Source of the DNA: Flavobacterium sp. UBA807
Lineage (GTDB): Bacteria; Bacteroidota; Bacteroidia; Flavobacteriales; Flavobacteriaceae
NCBI GenBank assembly: GCA_002296885.1
Contig: DBIH01000270.1
Location: 1-7,966, forward strand
DNA length: 7,966 bases
Direction: 5' to 3'
Shown piece after piece: positions 5,951-7,966 of the stretch. Within the stretch, counting starts at the first letter, position 1, and every line of letters starts with the position of its first letter. The notes under the pieces are model-generated. The model was not told the origin of the DNA, ran no database searches, and was given only the letters and a program-made list of their open reading frames with translations. Both the position numbers and the translations under genes were made by a program.

Positions 5951-6223
5951 ATGAACAAATCAGAATTAATCGATGCAATTGCAGCTGACGCAGGAATTAC
6001 TAAGGCAGCAGCAAAACTAGCTTTAGAATCATTTTTAGGAAATGTAGGCAAAACTTTGAAAAAAGGTGGAAGAGTATCTTTAGTAGGATTCGGATCTTGG
6101 TCAGTATCTAAAAGAGCTGCAAGAGATGGAAGAAACCCACAAACTGGTAAAACTATCAAGATTGCTGCTAAGAATGTAGTTAAATTTAAAGCTGGTGCTG
6201 AATTAGACGGATCAGTAAACTAA
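5951..6223 (+). CDS. hup: HU-family histone-like DNA-binding protein
   Basis: A 90-residue nucleoid protein that binds and bends DNA as a dimer. The sequence opens MNKSELIDAIA as in HU proteins. The signature runs from LVGFGSW (44-50) through the DNA-contacting beta-arm RDGRNPQTGKTI (58-69), with the intercalating Pro63. It ends in the short helix AGAELDGSVN. ATG 5951 is preferred over the in-frame ATG at 5921. It gives exactly the canonical 90 residues, and the extra ten upstream residues would be encoded by the 5' leader just after the promoter. Codon use is strongly biased (TTA, AGA, GGA, GCT), consistent with high expression. It is flanked by its own promoter and a strong terminator, so it is probably monocistronic. 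Confidence 0.96.
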   Translation: MNKSELIDAIAADAGITKAAAKLALESFLGNVGKTLKKGGRVSLVGFGSWSVSKRAARDGRNPQTGKTIKIAAKNVVKFKAGAELDGSVN

Positions 6224-6245
6224 GATTTTTATACATCTGATATAC

Positions 6246-6280
6246 AAAAGCCATTCATATCTTGAATGGCTTTTTTGTTT
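6246..6280 (+). terminator. Rho-independent terminator of the HU gene
   Basis: A perfect 12-bp stem (6246-6257 with 6263-6274; core GCCATTCA/TGAATGGC) closes a 5-nt loop and runs into a T-rich tract, 22 bases after the HU stop. In the opposite direction the A-run also makes it potentially bidirectional, but no minus-strand gene reads into it. Confidence 0.9.
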
Positions 6281-6342
6281 TTTGGCTTTAATAATTTGGT
6301 AAATAATATTTTTTTTATCAACTTTATAAAAATTAATTAAAA

Positions 6343-6903
6343 ATGATTTCAGAAAAATTAAAGAAAGGTCATTTATTAATAGCTGAACCATCAATAATTG
6401 GTGATTTATCTTTTAACCGTTCTGTAATTTTATTAGCTGATCATAATTCTGAAGGTTCTGTTGGTTTTATCCTTAATAAACCTCTTAAATACACCATCAA
6501 AGATTTACTCCCTGAAATTCAATCTGATTTTAAAATCTATAATGGTGGTCCCGTTGAACAAGACAATCTCTATTTTATCCACAATGTACCAGATTTAATT
6601 CCCGATAGCATCGAAATATCACACGGTATTTTCTGGGGCGGTGATTTTGATTTGACCAAAGACCTAATCAATAACGGAATTCTCAAGAAAAAAAACATAC
6701 GTTTCTTTTTAGGCTATACGGGCTGGGATTCGGAACAATTAGAAAATGAAATGCAGGCAAGTTCATGGATTTTGACCGATAATAAATATGAAAATAAAAT
6801 CCTTGGAAAAGCTTCTGCTCATTTTTGGAAAGAAAAAATAGTAGAACTTGGCGGTGAATATCTTATTTGGTCGAATGCTCCTGAAAACCCAATTCTTAAT
6901 TAA
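6343..6903 (+). CDS. yqgE: YqgE/AlgH family protein (DUF179)
   Basis: A 186-residue member of the YqgE/AlgH family, about the family's normal length. Its biochemical function is unsettled; AlgH was first named as an alginate regulator in Pseudomonas. The family hallmarks are all present: GHLLIAEPSI (9-18), RSVILLADH (26-34), GSVGFILNKPL (38-48), NGGPVEQDNLYFIH (67-80), GIFWGGDFD (95-103) and the GYTGW block (124-128). No signal peptide or membrane segment is seen, so it should be cytoplasmic. The start at 6343 gives the expected N-terminus right before GHLLIAEP. No clean TAnnTTTG box is seen upstream: an imperfect one with a 1-nt gap ends at 6298, and the HU terminator lies in between. Its stop shares TTAA (6900-6903) with the convergent aminotransferase gene. 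Confidence 0.95.
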   Translation: MISEKLKKGHLLIAEPSIIGDLSFNRSVILLADHNSEGSVGFILNKPLKYTIKDLLPEIQSDFKIYNGGPVEQDNLYFIHNVPDLIPDSIEISHGIFWGGDFDLTKDLINNGILKKKNIRFFLGYTGWDSEQLENEMQASSWILTDNKYENKILGKASAHFWKEKIVELGGEYLIWSNAPENPILN

Positions 6904-7736
6904 GCTTTAATCAATTGATTTAGCTTCTCTAATAATTGAGAAGAAAATTGAATTCCAAAATCTTTTTTTCGATATTTAGTTATAGGCTGAATTCCGATAA
7001 TAACATTTGTAATGAACAATTCGTCAGCTTTTTGCAAATCAAATGGAGAAATTTCTTTTTCAATAACCTCAACATCTTTCATCTGTTTTGCCAATGCAAT
7101 AATCTGCTTTCTCATAATTCCGTTCAAACAGCCTTCTGAAACAGGTGGTGTTATTAAAGTATTTTGCATAAGCATGAACAAATTTCCATTGGTTGCTTCG
7201 ATTACATTCTTCATTTCGTTGATAAGAAGGCATGAATCCAGTTGATTTTCTTTAGCAAAAATACTTGCTGTGATATGTGTAATTTTGCTTGTAGTTTTAA
7301 TTGTAGAAAGCAATTGTTTCGGAATTATAAAATCTTTATACAAATCGACTTCAAATTTCTTACTGTTAAATTGATAATTTAAATGTTCTAATTCTGTTGC
7401 CTGAATAATAAATGAAATTGAATTATCCGTTGGAAGATAAAAACCTCCTTCATTTCTAAAAACAGTAAATCGAACACGCGCTGAATCATGAATTTCTTTG
7501 GCAGCTATAAGTCTTAATATTTCTGCCTCCAGATATTCAAAAGTAAAATTCATTGGAATCTGCATTCTTATGATTCGCATTGAAGCCATTAATCTGAAAT
7601 AGTGATCTTCAAAAAAAAGAATCTTGCCATTTATAATCTTCAATGTTTCAAAAACGCCGTCACCATATAAGAACGAGCGATTAAAAACCGATAATTGTAA
7701 ATCTGAATCCTGAATTACACCATTAAAATTAACCAT
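6900..7736 (-). CDS. PLP-dependent class-IV aminotransferase / possible aminodeoxychorismate lyase
   Basis: A fold-type IV PLP enzyme of 278 residues. The N-terminal domain has FNRSFLYGDGVFETLKI (18-34). The Schiff-base lysine is inferred as Lys147 (STIKTTSK), and the pyridine-nitrogen Glu as Glu180 in VIEATNGNLF. The C-terminal segments GCLNGIMRK (202-210) and ADELFITNVIIGIQPI (237-252) resemble E. coli PabC (GVNGIMR, ADEMVICN). 4-Amino-4-deoxychorismate lyase of the folate pathway is therefore a fair candidate, but branched-chain or D-amino-acid aminotransferases share the fold. The reading frame extends upstream to an ATG at 7775, but those 13 codons lie within a terminator hairpin and promoter box. 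ATG 7736 gives the normal family N-terminus (MVNFNG) and is preferred. The gene is convergent with yqgE and runs codirectionally after the START-like gene. Confidence 0.9.
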   Translation of the reverse strand: MVNFNGVIQDSDLQLSVFNRSFLYGDGVFETLKIINGKILFFEDHYFRLMASMRIIRMQIPMNFTFEYLEAEILRLIAAKEIHDSARVRFTVFRNEGGFYLPTDNSISFIIQATELEHLNYQFNSKKFEVDLYKDFIIPKQLLSTIKTTSKITHITASIFAKENQLDSCLLINEMKNVIEATNGNLFMLMQNTLITPPVSEGCLNGIMRKQIIALAKQMKDVEVIEKEISPFDLQKADELFITNVIIGIQPITKYRKKDFGIQFSSQLLEKLNQLIKA

Positions 7737-7743
7737 AAAAAAA

Positions 7744-7771
7744 TCCCGTCTCGGTTTTAGAACGAGACGGG
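7744..7771 (-). terminator. Rho-independent terminator of the START-like gene
   Basis: On the minus strand a perfect 9-bp GC-rich stem (CCCGTCTCG at 7771-7763, CGAGACGGG at 7753-7745) with a 9-nt loop is followed by A and seven Ts (7743-7737). It lies 27 bases after the START-like stop. The T-tract abuts the ATG of the aminotransferase at 7736, which is unusual. Confidence 0.85.
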
Positions 7772-7772
7772 A

Positions 7773-7780
7773 CAAATATA
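7773..7780 (-). promoter_or_regulatory. Putative -7 promoter box of the aminotransferase gene
   Basis: The minus strand reads TATATTTG, an exact TAnnTTTG match, 36 bases before ATG 7736 and directly preceding the hairpin. Transcription would begin around 7766-7768, inside the first arm of the stem, so the new mRNA would lack much of that arm. The -33 region has no clear TTG. Confidence 0.55.
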
Positions 7781-7798
7781 ACTTTTAAAAAATTGATT

Positions 7799-7966
7799 TT
7801 AAATAGAACCTATGACATGTTTTAAATCTGAAATTTGGTTTTCCCATAATAGTTTTGATTCATCCAACTCATCTTCATCTGCAAAATCAACAACCATTAA
7901 AGAAACATCTTTAGTTATTTCATCTTCTAAAATCTTTAACTCAAAATAATATTCTGTGTCATTTTT
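7799..7966 (-). CDS. START-like (SRPBCC) domain protein, 3' end only
   Basis: The last 55 codons of a minus-strand gene whose start lies beyond the right edge. The visible residues alternate beta strands (EYYFELKILEDEIT, SLMVVDFA) with an acidic turn (DEDELDESK) and end in the helix LLWENQISDLKHVIGS. That ending resembles the C-terminal long helix of the small START-like/AHSA1-type proteins of Flavobacteriia (~125 residues), which have a helix-grip fold with a hydrophobic cavity. The ligand and function are unknown. It ends with TAA at 7801-7799 and is followed by its terminator. The family call rests on a partial sequence and is moderately sure; the reading frame itself is clear. Confidence 0.7.
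   Translation of the reverse strand, partial: KNDTEYYFELKILEDEITKDVSLMVVDFADEDELDESKLLWENQISDLKHVIGSI

Noticed and set aside
5845..6159. Minus-strand open frame of 104 codons over the HU gene
   Set aside because: Complement of a strongly biased HU coding sequence and its promoter; no family resemblance.
6575..6583. Perfect DnaA box TTATCCACA
   Set aside because: It is inside yqgE and encodes conserved Phe-Ile-His, so protein constraint explains it; it is isolated from other boxes.
6909..6920. Perfect palindrome AATCAATTGATT near the convergent stops
   Set aside because: It has no loop, is AT-rich and lies in the aminotransferase C-terminal codons; no T-tract supports a terminator.
7737..7775. 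Upstream ATG at 7775 as the aminotransferase start
   Set aside because: Its 13 extra codons are the terminator hairpin, T-tract and part of the promoter box; ATG 7736 gives the normal N-terminus.

Overview
The window looks like a housekeeping stretch of a Bacteroidota chromosome, most likely a Flavobacteriaceae member close to Flavobacterium. Four things point there: the gene families (DUF4290 and a START-like protein are typical of this phylum), the AT-rich base composition, the near absence of Shine-Dalgarno sites, and repeated TAnnTTTG -7 boxes of the Bacteroidota sigma factor upstream of the genes.

Layout. Positions 1-2145 are a minus-strand operon read from right to left: a DUF493 protein, a DUF4290 protein overlapping it by one base, then murA, which runs off the left edge with 360 residues visible. 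A 158-bp divergent intergenic region (2146-2303) has one TAnnTTTG box pointing each way. To its right on the plus strand are an orphan P-loop kinase-like ATPase with a TTG start, a RecQ-family helicase (also TTG) and fmt, which begins 2 bases after the recQ stop. After a 177-bp gap with a clear promoter comes a 90-residue HU protein with a textbook terminator, then a YqgE/AlgH protein. The yqgE gene meets a convergent class-IV aminotransferase at a shared TTAA. The right edge holds the 3' end of a START-like gene, whose terminator hairpin sits between that gene and the aminotransferase start.

How the genes work together. MurA carries out the first committed step of peptidoglycan synthesis, and Fmt formylates initiator tRNA. 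RecQ and HU act on DNA. The aminotransferase may be a folate-pathway lyase (PabC-like) or an amino-acid aminotransferase. DUF493, DUF4290, YqgE, the ATPase and the START-like protein have no firm function.

I see no mobile element, CRISPR array, tRNA, rRNA or defence cassette, and no clearly new multi-gene system. The most interesting signals are: an Asp in place of the usual catalytic Cys of MurA; a TCRTAAT heptamer repeat just upstream of two unrelated genes in the same sense orientation; two consecutive genes forced onto TTG starts by an adjacent stop; a RecQ with about 170 extra residues before its zinc site; and a terminator that overlaps the promoter and leader of the next gene. Two annotated starts also need moving downstream (HU to 5951, aminotransferase to 7736).
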